This document shows positions 22,291-33,999 of a DNA stretch of 64,000 nucleotides, one piece after another; the first letter of the stretch is position 1; every line of letters begins with the position of its first letter. The notes under the pieces are model-generated. The model was not told the DNA's origin. It made no database searches and worked only from the letters and a program-made list of their open reading frames with translations. The DNA comes from Datisca glomerata (taxonomy: Eukaryota; Streptophyta; Magnoliopsida; Cucurbitales; Datiscaceae), in the NCBI GenBank assembly GCA_003255025.1, contig QANY01004770.1, positions 1,101,790 to 1,165,789 of the forward strand, given 5' to 3'. The position numbers and the translations under genes are program-made.

Positions 22291-24664
22291 ATAATTGATC
22301 AACCACCTTGTTTATTTGAAATCTTTAAGGTTGACAACAATTATATTTTGCTGGTAACTTCAATTTATTTCTTTAGGAGTCAATTGAATTACTTTAAAAA
22401 AGGAAACAATCTAGAATATCAAGACAAATCAATCTTGAAGAGGCAATTGAATTACCTCCATAGCAATCTTAAATGACCATCAATTACTCTATATATTACT
22501 AGATACAACAAAACAAACATATCCATCATGTTGTGTCAATAATTCAATAGTCAATAATTTTATTTAATTGTCAACACAAATATAATTGTCATGATAATTG
22601 TGTATTTTAAATACCAAATGACCCATAATACAGAGTTTGAGATGTTTACAATTAAACTTAACAGTTAATCTACTTGATTCTTGATAGCATTGTGTACCCA
22701 CTTTAACAATTTTAAGACCCAAGGTTGTCTCAAATGAAGTTAAATTTGTGAGACGAATTTGCAAAAATGAAAGGTGAACCTCTTAACCATTACAAAATTA
22801 TATTAAAATATTAATTTTTCATTAATTTTTTTTTATTTTGTAAGTAACAGATCTAATCCATTTAAATCTGACAATATCATACATAATTAATCATTGTCAA
22901 AGACATTCTATGGGACAAGCTAAATACTTTAACTTGTCAAAGGCCAAAGTATGATGAGCTCGCTAGCGTGTCCTTATCCCAGGGTCCACAATGTTTATTA
23001 AAAATATTTTAAAAATAAATTAGATTAAGTTTTAATTGATTAAAGTGTATATCAATCATTTGTCAATAAATTTAAGAAAAATGATTACAAAACACCATCT
23101 CGAAAATGATTAACTTAATTAATTGAAACTTAATTTATAATTAACTTGGTCATTCTATATTTTTATATTGGAACATATTTTTTCAACTTTCCTCTCTTCT
23201 TTGTACGGTCTCTTTTCATTATAACCTTAAGTTTGAAGTTCATGAAAAAGTCTAGAAATACTTTGTAGATAGGCACACACTTATGTCCTAGTAGTCTAGT
23301 ATTGCAAATAAAAAAAGTTCAAAATTTCTTTAAAAAAACTTAAAAATATTTACATACATATATAAAGATATACTAATATACATACATACATATACATACA
23401 TACATACATATGCCCTAGTATATGTCCTAGCACACACATATGTCCTAGTATTCTAGTATTGCCTAAAAAGTTTGAAAACACGCGCGCGCGCACACATATA
23501 TATTAGTTCCTGCAGCAACAACTAATATACAGTATAATCTATGCACATGAGAAGATCACGATTTTAAAACGAGAGGTATACTAATATATCACACCTTACA
23601 AAATTTTTTTACAGTACTGACACAATACCAGTACTCTTAGATCACACATTGTAGATTTCATGTGAGAATCTGAGATAATTCAAGGTAAGATCACCCCATT
23701 ACTATAAGAGATTATTGAGAGGGACAGTCACCCTGTGATTATTATTTTTAATGAGTAACACATAAATTATTTTATGATAAAAGATAGTCATAATATATTG
23801 AACTATCAGTAAATATACGTATAAAAATGAGAGAACAACATTGTGACCCTCATTCCTCATAATTTTTCCATTACTGGTACCTTAATATCACCTATATTAC
23901 TTTAGTTTTAGTACGACAAGCATTGTGTACGGGCAAACGGTTTAACTAGAAGACGTGGAAAGTATGAGCCAGAGGAAAATTTTAAATTTGTTTCTTCAAA
24001 TGGTCTCTTTCTCATTTACATATGGTATTGTTATTAATTGGCTGAAACATAGAAATGAGAATTAATTGTCAGTGAAGTAAATGTGGGTTCCTTACAAATT
24101 AAAAAAACCTCACATCCATTTTGTCAATGGTCATCACAAATCAACCCTCTATATTGTATAGCGATTTTTCAACAATGACTTATTTTGTATGGTTCACATC
24201 AATGGTTGGCCTACTATATTTATCAAAACTTCCACCAATCAACGGTTGAGATTGAACAAGCTAGTAGATCAAGTGTTGTATATCTTAATGTAAGTATGAA
24301 ACATGTGACTTTAGGGGGACCACTTGTGTGTTAGGGACCACTTGCTATTTGCTAATAGGGCCAAAACACGCTTCATGTGGCGTTGGTACGTCCACGTAGG
24401 CGAGCTTTTGGCAATACGTACGTTTGTGAAGCTACATACATGAGTGTTGGGAGTCAAGATTCTTATTCACTAGAAATCTCTCACTACCATAAACGATAGC
24501 CCAATTAACAATTGTTATAAACTATTTCTAATCAAAATAATAACCAATCATACGTAAACAGAAAAATGAGGTACCATATTTTATATATAAACTCGTTTAG
24601 AGTGAAAGGAGAAATCATAAAATTAATTTTGTATAAAAATAATGAGGTCATAATAAATTCTCTA
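22291..24664. other. Gene-free AT-rich stretch
   Basis: No gene on either strand. It contains a TACA/TATA microsatellite at 23350-23412 and an alternating purine-pyrimidine tract at 23478-23503. Confidence 0.5.
23350..23412. repeat. (TACA)n / (TATA)n microsatellite
   Basis: Imperfect TACA units run for about 60 bp, followed by a short duplicated TATGTCCTAG word to about 23455. Confidence 0.85.
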
Positions 24665-24669
24665 CATAT

Positions 24670-25862
24670 TGTTAGAAAATGAGTATTTTGTACACAGTTT
24701 TCATAGATTAATTTTAGACAAATTTTAGGGACCCACAACGTAAAAGTGTAAGGTTTTCAGATTTTTGAGTTCTCGTTTACGAGTACATCAAAATCGGCTA
24801 TTAATTAGTCAAAATTGACTTTGAGATGAATGAGAAATTATCTCTCAAAGTAAGTTAAATGAGAATAAAAAAATATGTGAGAATTGTAGAAATACCAATA
24901 TTAAAAAGGGAGAAAATATTGGAGTGGTATATATAGAGATGCTTGTATCAAGAGTGGTAACTTGATAAGCTTAGAGATTCTCTCTATATGGGTCAATGGG
25001 TTGATTTTTCTTCCAGATTTATTTTTCTTTCTCATAAGAAACTCAAATGTCATAAAATATGGAATATTCTTTGAAGTTTAAGGCCTAAAATATTTTTTAT
25101 TTTACAAATTAAGAGGAAAAATGTTTTTAGACTTTATTTGGGTTAAATGTCATTTTAATGAGTTAAATAGTCTTTATGATACCTCTCCCTCATGAGTAGT
25201 GTAAAGCGACACATTCCTCTCCTCATTTTACACACAAAAAAGTATTCTAGTTTTTCTCTCAATTCGTGGTCATTTTAATGAGTTAAATAGCCTTTATTTC
25301 TCTCAATTCTTGGTCTCCACGTTTTTTTCTAGTTTTTCTTCAAGTTTTCTTGGTTTGATTTTGGTTAGGTTCGGTTAGGTTCACTTTTGTTCATTTCCAG
25401 ATCAGTCGACGGATTGGTTTTATGGTCCAAGTCTAGGTTTTCTATCGTTACTCTGGTGGTAGAATTCTAATAAGTCAGTTCGATCAAAATAGTGAAGTTA
25501 TGTGCTCTTTAGCTGATTCAAACCGTTTTATCTTGGGAAACAGACACCATTATCAACGTAAGTACCACAAGTGAGGTGGCGTAACCGTTTTAAGGAAATC
25601 GTGCAAACATGACCCTGTTTGATTTCTCATTATATTGTTACTCTATCTGATTTATTTAAAGTAGTATTTACTTTATTTACATTTCATAATTATTGTATTT
25701 GCATTGTTATTCATAATTATTGTATTTGCATTGTTATTCATAATTATTGTATTTGCATTGTTATTCATAATTATATCCTTTACCTATTGTATTTAATATA
25801 TTTACAGAATTGTTGTATTATTGTTATTTCCTTTAATCTCATAATGCAATACACTATTTCCA
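24670..25862 (+). repeat. Copia C 5' LTR
   Basis: Starts TGTTAGAAAATGAG and pairs with 30680-31766. It is longer than its partner because of two local duplications absent from the 3' LTR: a 27-bp unit (CATAATTATTGTATTTGCAT plus TGTTATT) in three full copies at 25685-25765, and a re-copied CATTTTAATGAGTTAAATAG block at about 25268. The similarity to the 3' LTR ends at about 25862. Confidence 0.8.
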
Positions 25863-26295
25863 AAAATCTTAAAACAATTACTTTAATACAAGTTATTGCG
25901 TTATATATTTATTTTGGAAATTAATTTGGTTTTCAAAAATTGTCCAAATATTGTTTTTGAAAATTGATTTAGGCTTTTTCAACGTAAAAATTTTATTTTT
26001 AATATTCTCCAAAATTTTGAAACTGGAAGTAACTATACTGAGAAGTTCTGTCTAGGAAATTGGAATTTAAGAGGACTTGTCCCTTCAATTACCTAGGAAC
26101 TGAATACTATTGAGATGGCTGGTCCTGGATTGGGTCATAGAACCCCACTAGTTCGTCTTGACAGCTATCTGTAAAAGTGCTATTTGGTTTGTTTTGAAAA
26201 ATATTTAAAAAATTAACATATTTTCGTCTATGAGAAAATTGCCAAATTCTCAAAAGTGTTGACACATTTGTAGTTTATATTTCTGATAAGGAAAT

Positions 26296-27230
26296 ATGAC
26301 AACTGAAACCAACAACAATATTGTAGCGAACCATGTTGCTGAAAACCAAGGGCAGAACCCTACTATTGGGGCTCAAATGTCAGAGCTGGGTGTGCAGAAC
26401 CCTACTATGACCCATGTGGCCGTATGACACCGATGTCTATACCTATTTGTCATGACTAGAAACCAGAGAAATTTAACAGTTTGAATTATAAAAGATGACA
26501 ACAAAAGATGCTCTTCTATCTAACCACGCTGAATCTGGTAAAATGCTTGACTGAAGATGAGCATGATTTCCAAACGATCAGTGCTATTGATACTTGGAAA
26601 TATTCTGATTATTTATGTAGGAATTACATAATGAATGGTCTTGCTAATTCCTTGTATAATATTTATTCTGACAATAAAACAGCAAAGGAGCTATGGGACT
26701 CTCTTGAACGAAAGTACAAGACTGAGGATGGGTGCACCAAAAAATTTATCATAGCCCGCTTTCTAGAGTATAAAATGGGGGATTCCAAAATAATGATTAG
26801 TTAGGTGTAAGAACTATAAATTATCCTGCACGAGATTCATGCTAAGGGAATGATGCTGAGTGAATCATTTCAAGTGGCTTGTATTATTGAGAAATTGCCT
26901 CCTACGTGGAAGGATTTCAAGAATTATCTCAAGCGCAAATGAAAGGAAAATGAGTATCAAGGAACTTATTATTCGACTTTAAATCGAAGAAGATAATAGG
27001 CTATCTGAAAGAAAGGGAAAAACCCTGTTGTTGCAGTAAAGACTAACATTGTAGAGCATGGTCAAGGTTTCAAAGCCAAGAAGACCAACAACAAATGGAA
27101 AGGTCCAAGCAAGCTGGGACCTAAAGAATATGTTTCTAAGAAACTAAAGCTTCAAGGCAAATGCTACAATTATAACAAGTTGGGTCACAAATATTCTTTG
27201 TGTAGATTGCCTAAGAGAAACAATGAGGCT
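26296..27230 (+). pseudogene. Copia C: gag with zinc knuckle
   Basis: The ATG at 26296 opens a gag-like frame that stops early, near 26424. The UBN2-type gag domain continues at 26508-26804 ([20 protein letters not shown], then [16 protein letters not shown] and [12 protein letters not shown]). After a stop, blocks like [24 protein letters not shown] text continue at 26870-26940. The zinc knuckle at 27162-27203 reads CYNYNKLGHKYSLC: the second Cys of CX2CX4HX4C is a Tyr. Confidence 0.8.
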
Positions 27231-27303
27231 AATGTGATTGAGAACATTACAAGAGGCGTTTCTGATATCAACCTTTTAGCAGTGGTCTCTGAGGTCAACA
27301 TGG

Positions 27304-27591
27304 TTGGATCAAATCCAAAGGAATAGTGGATTAACACTAGAGCTACCCGCCATATGGTTTACTGACCGTAGGATGTTCTCTATCTTCGAAGCTATCGAGC
27401 ATGAAGAGAAGTTGTTCATGGGGAACTTGGCCACATCTGAGGTCAAAGGCCAAGGAAATGTTTTGTTGAAGATGATTTTTGAGAAGGAATTGACTCTGAA
27501 CAATATATTGTATGTGCCTCAAATATCGAAGAACCGTGTGTCTCGTTCACTGCTGAATAACTATGGATTTTCTCTGGTAAGGGTTATATGA
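27304..27591 (+). pseudogene. Copia C: protease region
   Basis: The open frame includes MFSIFEAIEHEEKLFMGNLA, TSEVKGQGNVLLKM and LTLNNILYVPQISKNRVSRS, the conserved blocks after the copia protease active site. The active-site segment itself is at about 27310-27350 in another frame and degraded (Thr-Arg-Ala where [DSTGA] is expected). Confidence 0.8.
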
Positions 27592-27689
27592 GTGATGAAA
27601 TATTCAAACTCAATGTAATGACTATGGTCAAACCTGATATTAATAAAGCTAGTTCTTCTGCTTACTTGGTTTAATCTTCCAATTTATGG

Positions 27690-28330
27690 CGTGGTAGACT
27701 AGGTCATGTTAATTATGATACTTTGCTTAAATTAATTAACTTGGATCATTTACCAACATTTCATATTGATTCAAATCACAAGCGTAAAACTTGTGTCGAG
27801 GCAAAATTAACGAGGTCCTCATTCTATAGTGTTGAAAGAAACACCGAACCACTTGATTTAATTCACAGTGATATATTTGATTTAAAATTTATACAAACGA
27901 GATGTGGTAATAAGTATTTTATTACTTTTGTTGATGATAGCACAAAATACTGTTATGTATATTTGTTAAAGAGGAAGGATGAAACTATAGAAAAATTCAT
28001 TTTCTATAAAAACTAAGTTGAGAATCAACTGAATAAGAAAATTAAGGTACTAAAAAGTATTGAGGTGGTGAGTATGAATCACCGTTTTTTGAGATTTGTG
28101 CTCAATATGATATTATATATGAAACCACATCACCTTATTCACCTCTGTCCAATGGTTTTGCTAAACGTAAAAACTGTACCTTGGAAGAAATGATGAATGC
28201 ATTGTTGATTAGTTCTGGATTACCTTATTACATATGGGAAGAAGCCGTTTTGACGGTTAACTATATTTTGAATAAGATACCTAAAAAGAAAGAGGATAAG
28301 ACCCCATATGAGTTATGAAAATGTAGAAAA
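27690..28330 (+). pseudogene. Copia C: GAG-pre-integrase and integrase
   Basis: 27723-28016 is open and encodes KTCVEAKLTRSSFYSVERNT, then PLDLIHSDIFDLKF (first catalytic Asp), YFITFVDDSTKYCYVYLLKR and KDETIEKFIFYKN before a stop. Downstream the frame shifts: the second Asp block (...IKVLKSIEVV) and the N-G-x-x-x block at about 28140-28200 are recognisable but broken. The first Asp is intact, the DRGGE block is not. Confidence 0.8.
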
Positions 28331-28869
28331 TCTTCATATAAATACTTACAAAATGGGGATGCCTCGCTAAACTGATGGTACCTACACCCAAAAAGGTAAA
28401 GATAGGACCAAAAGTTGTCGATTGCATTTTTATTGGTTATGCAAATAAGTGTAGTGCATATCGGTTTCTTGTGTACGAATATAGCATTCCTGGATACACA
28501 AGAATATGATAATGAAATCGAGGAATGTATCATTATTTGAACATGTATTTCCTTACAAGCTCAAGGAAGAGTCAAGTTTTTCAAAAAGACTTCTTGAGAC
28601 TATTGATGAAGAAGATGGTCAGGATCAAGATGAAGAAGTCGAGGTAGAACCTATAACGAGTAAAAGAGCTAGGTTAGAAAAGTCTTTTGGTCATAATTTT
28701 CTAAACTATATGATTGAAATTGAACTAAGAGCTTTCAATGAAGCTGTAAACACCAATGAATGTCCTTTTTTTAAAGAGACCATTAAAAGTGAAATTGATT
28801 TCATTTTACAAAATCACTTGGGAACTAGTGGATTTTTCACCTGGTTGTAAACATTTGGGTGCATAAATG

Positions 28870-30177
28870 ATTTTCAAATAAAAAATGAAGGCTGATGGAT
28901 CAAGTGATAAATATAAGGCTAGACTTGTAATTAAAGGCTACAGACAAAAGCAATGTCGTGATTATTTTGATACATATTCTCTAGTGTCAAGAATAAATTC
29001 TATCAGGATGATACTTGCAATTGTAGCTTTACAAAATCTTGAATCTAAATAGAGATTTAGAGGAAAAAATCTACATGGAACAACCAGAAGGGTTTTCTGC
29101 TCGTGGGAAGGAAAGAATGTCTGTAAATTGGTCAAATCATTGTATGATTTGAAACAAACACCAAAACAATGGCATGAGAAATTTGACAGTCACGTGATGT
29201 CAATTAGATTCAAAATCAATGAATGTGATAAATGTATCTATGTTAAAGATATAGAAAATGGATATGTCATTGTGTGCTTGTATGTTGATGAAATGCTCAT
29301 TGTTGAGGGTAATGATAAGATGATCAAATCTACGAAAGGCATGTTAAAATCTAGATTTGATATGAAGGACATGAGACTTGTTGATGTTATATTGGGAATA
29401 AAAATTAAAAGAACATCATATGTATTTATTTTAAGTCAGTCACATTATGTAGATTCTATTCATAGAAAATTTGGCAAAGATGACACTGGTGTATCAAAAT
29501 ACCGATGGATACAAGTGTACATTTGTCTAAGAATAAAGGTGAGAGTATCTCTCAAGTAGAGTACTCTAGGGTGATAGGTAGTCTGATGTACTTGATGAGC
29601 TACACAAGACTTGATATAGCCTATACAGTAAGTAAACTAAGTAGATTCACTAGTAATCCTGGAGCTGAACATTAGAAAGTCATTGTAAGTCTGTCGTACT
29701 TACGATATACTCAGAGTTATGGACTATACTATTCAAGATATCCAGTGGTCCTAGAAGGATATACTTATGCAAATTGGATATCTGATAAGAAAGATACGAA
29801 GTCTATTAGTGGATATATTTTCACACTAGGAGGCGCTGTCGTAGCATGAAAATCCTCAAAATAGACTGTTATAACTAGATCCACTATGGAATCTAAGCTT
29901 ATAGCTTGGGAAAAATGTTGGGAGGAGGCTGAGTGGCGAACAACTACATACACTGTGATAGTCAAAGTGCTATTGGTGGGGCATAAAATAATATGTATAA
30001 TGATAAATCTAGACACATTCGTTGTAGACATAATATCATTAAACAACTACTCTGGAAGGGGGTTATCACTTTTGAATATGTGAAGTCAAAGGATAATATT
30101 GGTGATCCGTTAACCAAACGGTTAAATAGAGAGTTAGTTGAAAAGTCATCGATGGGAATAAGACTAAAGTTCATGTA
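28870..30177 (+). pseudogene. Copia C: reverse transcriptase and RNase H
   Basis: RT begins at about 28880 with KYKARLVIKGYRQKQ and reaches the open frame 29128-29559, with VKSLYDLKQTPKQWHEKF and the catalytic box CLYVDEMLIV (codons 29281-29292), so the second Asp of YVDD is Glu. RNase H follows in broken frames: [24 protein letters not shown] text at 29760-29820, STMESKLIAWEKC at about 29880, and the terminal SKDNIGDPLTKRLNRELVEK at 30090-30145, just before the stop at 30175-30177. The end motif is the usual C-terminus of copia polyproteins. Confidence 0.85.
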
Positions 30178-30679
30178 AAAATGAGTTGATACAAAGAAAA
30201 TCCAACCTAGTTGACTGGAAATTCTAAGATCTAGGTTCAAAGAGACAACTTAATTGTATAAACTTAGCCGGATCACTGTGACGATTTTCCCTATCCATTC
30301 ATATGATGAAAAACAGTGATACCCGTTGAGATCAGGTTAAGCTAAGCTTTTAATGATTCTTATACGTCAGAATTGTGAGATATGACTGGAGTAATGTGGG
30401 TTTACTCTCAAATTAAGTGATCACTTATGTGAGAGTGAAGTGGGGTGGTTACTATAGGAATTTTAAGGGCACAATTCTTTAGAAACTCTTGCAGAACCAG
30501 AAGAATGTTCACAGCCAAAATGAACATAATCATGGGAACAGAACTGGTAAAGTAAACATACTTAACAAGAAAAGATTCAAAGGGTAAAACCTACTTGTCC
30601 TATGCAAGTTTCAGAATGTAGAATTCTATCACCATGTATGTTGTGTCGTTGGTCATCAATTTTCATTCATGTGGGGAAT

Positions 30680-31766
30680 TGTTTGAAAATTGGTATTTTG
30701 TAACCCATTTTTATAGATCAATTTTGGACAGTTTTTTAGGTGGGATCCATTACATAAAAGTGTAGGGTCTTTGATTTTGAGTTCTCCTCCGCGAGTACTC
30801 GAAATCGACTATTAATTTGTCAAAATTGGTTTTGGGATGATGAGAAATTATTTCCCAAAATGAGCTAAATGAGAATGGAAAACTAGGTGGGAATTATAGA
30901 AATCCCACATTAGAAAGGAAGAAAATTTTGGAGTGGTATATAAAGAGTTGTTTGTATCAAAAGTAGTAACTTGATAAGCCTAGAGCCTCTCTTTATATGA
31001 GCCAATGGATTGTCTTTTACCCCAGATTTATTTTTTCTTCTCGTAGAAAGCGTAAATGTCATAAAATATGAAATATTTTTTGTAGTTTAAGGCTCAAAAT
31101 GTTTTTTATTTTGCAAATTAAGAGGAAAATGTTTTTGGACTTTATTTAGGTTAATGACCTTTTAATGAGTTAAATAGCTTTTATTATACCTTTACCCTAT
31201 GAGTAGTATAAAATGAGACATTCCCCTCCTCATTTTACACACCAAATAAGCATTCTAGCTGTCTTTTTATCTCAATTCTTGGTCTTAACATTTTTCCTAG
31301 TTTTTCTTCAAGTTTTCTCGGTTTGGTCTTGGTTCAATTTTTAGTGCGGTTTATTTTCAGTTCGCTCGACGGTTTGATTTTCTTGTCCAAGTCTTGGTTT
31401 TGTATTACTCTGATGGTAGAATTCTGACAAGTCAGTTTAATCAAAGTGGTGAAGTTGGGTACTGTTTACCTGCGTCAAACTGTTTTATCTTGAGAAACAA
31501 ACGTCGTTATCAACCTAAGCACCACAAGTTAGGTGGCGTAACTATTTTAAGAAAACTGTGCAAACAAGACTCGGTTTGATTTTTCATTATACTGTTACTT
31601 TGTTTGATTTATTTAACGTTGGTATTTACTTTATTTTTACATTTCCTAATTATTATATTTGCATTGTTATTCGTAAGTATATTTATCTATTGTAATAAAT
31701 ATATTACAAATTATTTATCATTGTTATTTTCATTTAATCTCATAATGCAATACCCTATTTCCGAAG
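30680..31766 (+). repeat. Copia C 3' LTR
   Basis: Begins TGTTTGAAAATTGG immediately after the polypurine tract TGTGGGGAAT. It has a single copy of the unit that is triplicated in the 5' LTR (around 31642-31672). A run of GAGATATTTCCC-like words and the GTATAAAATGAGACATTCCC box (31205-31224) lie in the promoter region. Similarity to the 5' LTR stops at about 31763. Confidence 0.8.
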
Positions 31767-31771
31767 CATAT

Positions 31772-32821
31772 AACTAAAAGGTTATATTAAGGGTGAATAT
31801 CAAGATTAGGCCACTTTAAGGGAAAAAATAATCAAGGATGAAAAATAATAAAAAAATAATCAACCTCAAATGTAAAAAAAAAATCGGCTCCAAGAAATGG
31901 ACCCCCGCGGACCCAGTGAAATTAAATGCAATGTTCAGAAAGTTTATGTACTGTATACATAAAATATTCCTATGGTATATTTTATTATACGATATATATT
32001 ATATAAACTTTGCCGACTGCAACAGTTTCTAAGTGGTGCCGAAATGTTTTTTGGCCATGTGATATTTTTTGGGCACGTGCAGTTGCTGTTTTTTATTTTT
32101 TTTATACTTGTAATTATTTCTCATAATTTTTTTCAACATAACATATTTGTGAACATTACTTTTATATCAATCACAATAATAACCGCGCCAATAACGATGG
32201 AGAAACTATAATTATTGTGATGACGAAATGGAGAAACTACTGTTAAAGATGACCCCAATATTCTCGTGAAGATGACTTCAGACAAGAGAGATTTGTCAAC
32301 CGTGTGACAAACGTTTTTTTTCCTTTCTAGTTTCTTCCTCATGTGGTCACTTTGTTCTCATCCCTCACTTTGGCGGCCAAGTCTTCGCCTCACTCAAGCG
32401 TTCAGCGGCTTGCATGATGTGCAATTTTTTTACAACTGCATAGCAAATGGTGTCCTAATTTAATGGAAAATTGAGAAAAATATTGGTTCGGCTCACTGCA
32501 ACACTTACTAAGTTAGGGTCAAATATGTAAGTAGCTAGTTTAAGACTTCATTTGAGAAAATGGTTGAAAGTTTGCAAAACTTGTCCAAATTATAGATTTT
32601 TTATATACATATAAATAATTAGTGAGATAAAACAAACTGAGGAATAGAGCTATTTATAGAAACAAATGCGTCTTGCTTACAGAGATAGTGGGAACATAGA
32701 CTTGTTGGGTGCAATTGCCGTCTCATTCATTTATCATTATCTAATGGAGGGAAATTGTTAATGGCTGACAGTCAATTTTTCAACTTTTTCAGATCCAAAA
32801 TTTCATAATGGTTGTCCTCTC
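31772..32821. other. Gene-free AT-rich stretch
   Basis: No gene supported on either strand; only short frames in low-complexity sequence. Confidence 0.5.
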
Positions 32822-32921
32822 ATGTAACTGAGGGCCCGCTTGGTACCGATTTTCGGCGTGGTAAAGTTCGTGATAAACTTATTTTCAGTACTTTCTTACA
32901 TTTATTGCAAGTATTCTTATT
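32822..32921. mobile_element. Possible miniature-element end split by gypsy D
   Basis: GAGGGCCCGCTTGGTACCG at 32827-32845 resembles the GGGCCTGTTTGGT termini of plant miniature DNA elements. The AT-rich sequence right of gypsy D (45601-45790, with repeated ACTTTACCAAATAA words) may be the other half. The opposite terminus was not found, so this is tentative. Confidence 0.25.
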
Positions 32922-33939
32922 TGTCCATGAGAATTGACGACCTTAACGTTGACTCTCCGTGAATCGTAACCCCTACGGGGCACCTCGAAGTGTCACCGCT
33001 GAGACGTACCACGGAGTGTCACCGTTGAGACGTACCACAGAGTGTCACCGCTGAGATGCACCCCATGGGATACCGCCACTAAGGTACCCGTGGGGGGGTC
33101 GTCCCCCATGGGTGCACCATCAATGTCACCCTCATGGGGTGCACCATCAAGGTGCTCATATCACCCTCCGTAATGCAACTCAGAGATAAACGGTGATGTG
33201 TTTCAGACAAGACGCCGTTACACTATCATAACGAGTCATCACATTAGAAACCACCAAGTCGAGTGATAGACTAAGGATGACGTTTGGTTGCGGGAACGCT
33301 TGAGAGGCTGTGGACTTGTAGGATTAGGGGAAAGGCTACGTTGTACTGGACGGGGAACATACCTCCTCGGTACGACCATTCTAGACATTGAGAGTGTGCG
33401 ACCCTCCCACCTTGGGGAGGGTGGTTTGAGAGAACCCTTGGAGAGGAGGCTTTGGGTGAACACTGACGTCGCGCCTCACCGGCTAGGCGTGTTCTCCTTA
33501 GATCATGGTCATTACACAAAGACCCATGTGGTGCTACCCAATTAGCTTATGTGTAATCCTCATCTTACTCGCCTAAGCATGATCAGTCAGCTTAGGTGGA
33601 ACGATTTGATTGGCAGGCTTGCAACTAATCACGAGATTAGTTGCAATGGTCCCCTCCTTTTGTTCACCTATAGAAGGAGGACTCCTCTTTCATTTGAGGG
33701 ATGGAAAAACTTTAGAGAGATAAGCTCTCATTCTAGAAAGAGAATCTCCCATTTCTAGAATGAGAAACTCTTATTTCTAGAGAGAGAGAGAGAGAAAGCA
33801 TTTGTCACCACCCTTGAGTGTCTAGAGTGCTCCCTCTTCACCTCCCGGCATCCTCCCTGACGTTCTCAGGCGTTGTTTTGGTCACGAGCTAGGACTAGAA
33901 CACTTCTGCAGCTCACCCACATCACATCGTGCATCTACA
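32922..33939 (+). repeat. Gypsy D 5' LTR
   Basis: Starts TGTCCATGAG (TGTACATGAG in the 3' LTR) and ends GCATCTACA. It contains three 26-bp units at 32987-33064 (starting GAAGTGTCACC, GGAGTGTCACC and AGAGTGTCACC) where the 3' LTR has no such run. The TATA box is altered here (CACCTATAGAAGG near 33666), and a series of CTCTCATTCTAGA / TCTAGAATGAGAA palindromic words follows at 33720-33790. Confidence 0.85.
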
Positions 33940-33962
33940 TTTAGCAACTCCACTGGGGAGTG
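33940..33962 (+). promoter_or_regulatory. Probable primer-binding region of gypsy D
   Basis: TTAGCAACTCCACTGGGGAG starts two bases after the 5' LTR. It resembles the TGGCGACTCnnCTGGGGA segment found next to the LTR in plant Tat/Ogre-type elements, with G-to-A and similar changes. The priming tRNA is not claimed. Confidence 0.5.
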
Positions 33963-33999
33963 GTTTGTCACACTAGCAAAGCATCATCATAGATGGATG

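Larger units (their letters stand above)
24670..31766 (+). mobile_element. Ty1/copia element C, both LTRs present
   Basis: 5' LTR 24670-25862, leader, gag (26296 on), zinc knuckle 27162-27203, protease 27304-27591, integrase 27690-28330, RT 28870-29560, RNase H to a stop at 30175-30177, polypurine tract TGTGGGGAAT at 30670-30679, 3' LTR 30680-31766. The LTRs share their start (TGTTAGAAAATG / TGTTTGAAAATT) and most of their length but differ by many substitutions and indels. CATAT precedes the 5' LTR (24665-24669) and follows the 3' LTR (31767-31771), a plausible target duplication. Numerous stops make it non-autonomous. Confidence 0.9.

Noticed and set aside
25619..25924. 101-codon open frame with repeated NYCICIVIH
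   Set aside because: It is a by-product of the 27-bp tandem repeat (a multiple of three) in the copia C 5' LTR.
33239..33519. Minus-strand frames shared by both gypsy D LTRs (also 44894-45198)
   Set aside because: Similarity is due to LTR duplication; no start context, domain or conservation beyond the DNA level.
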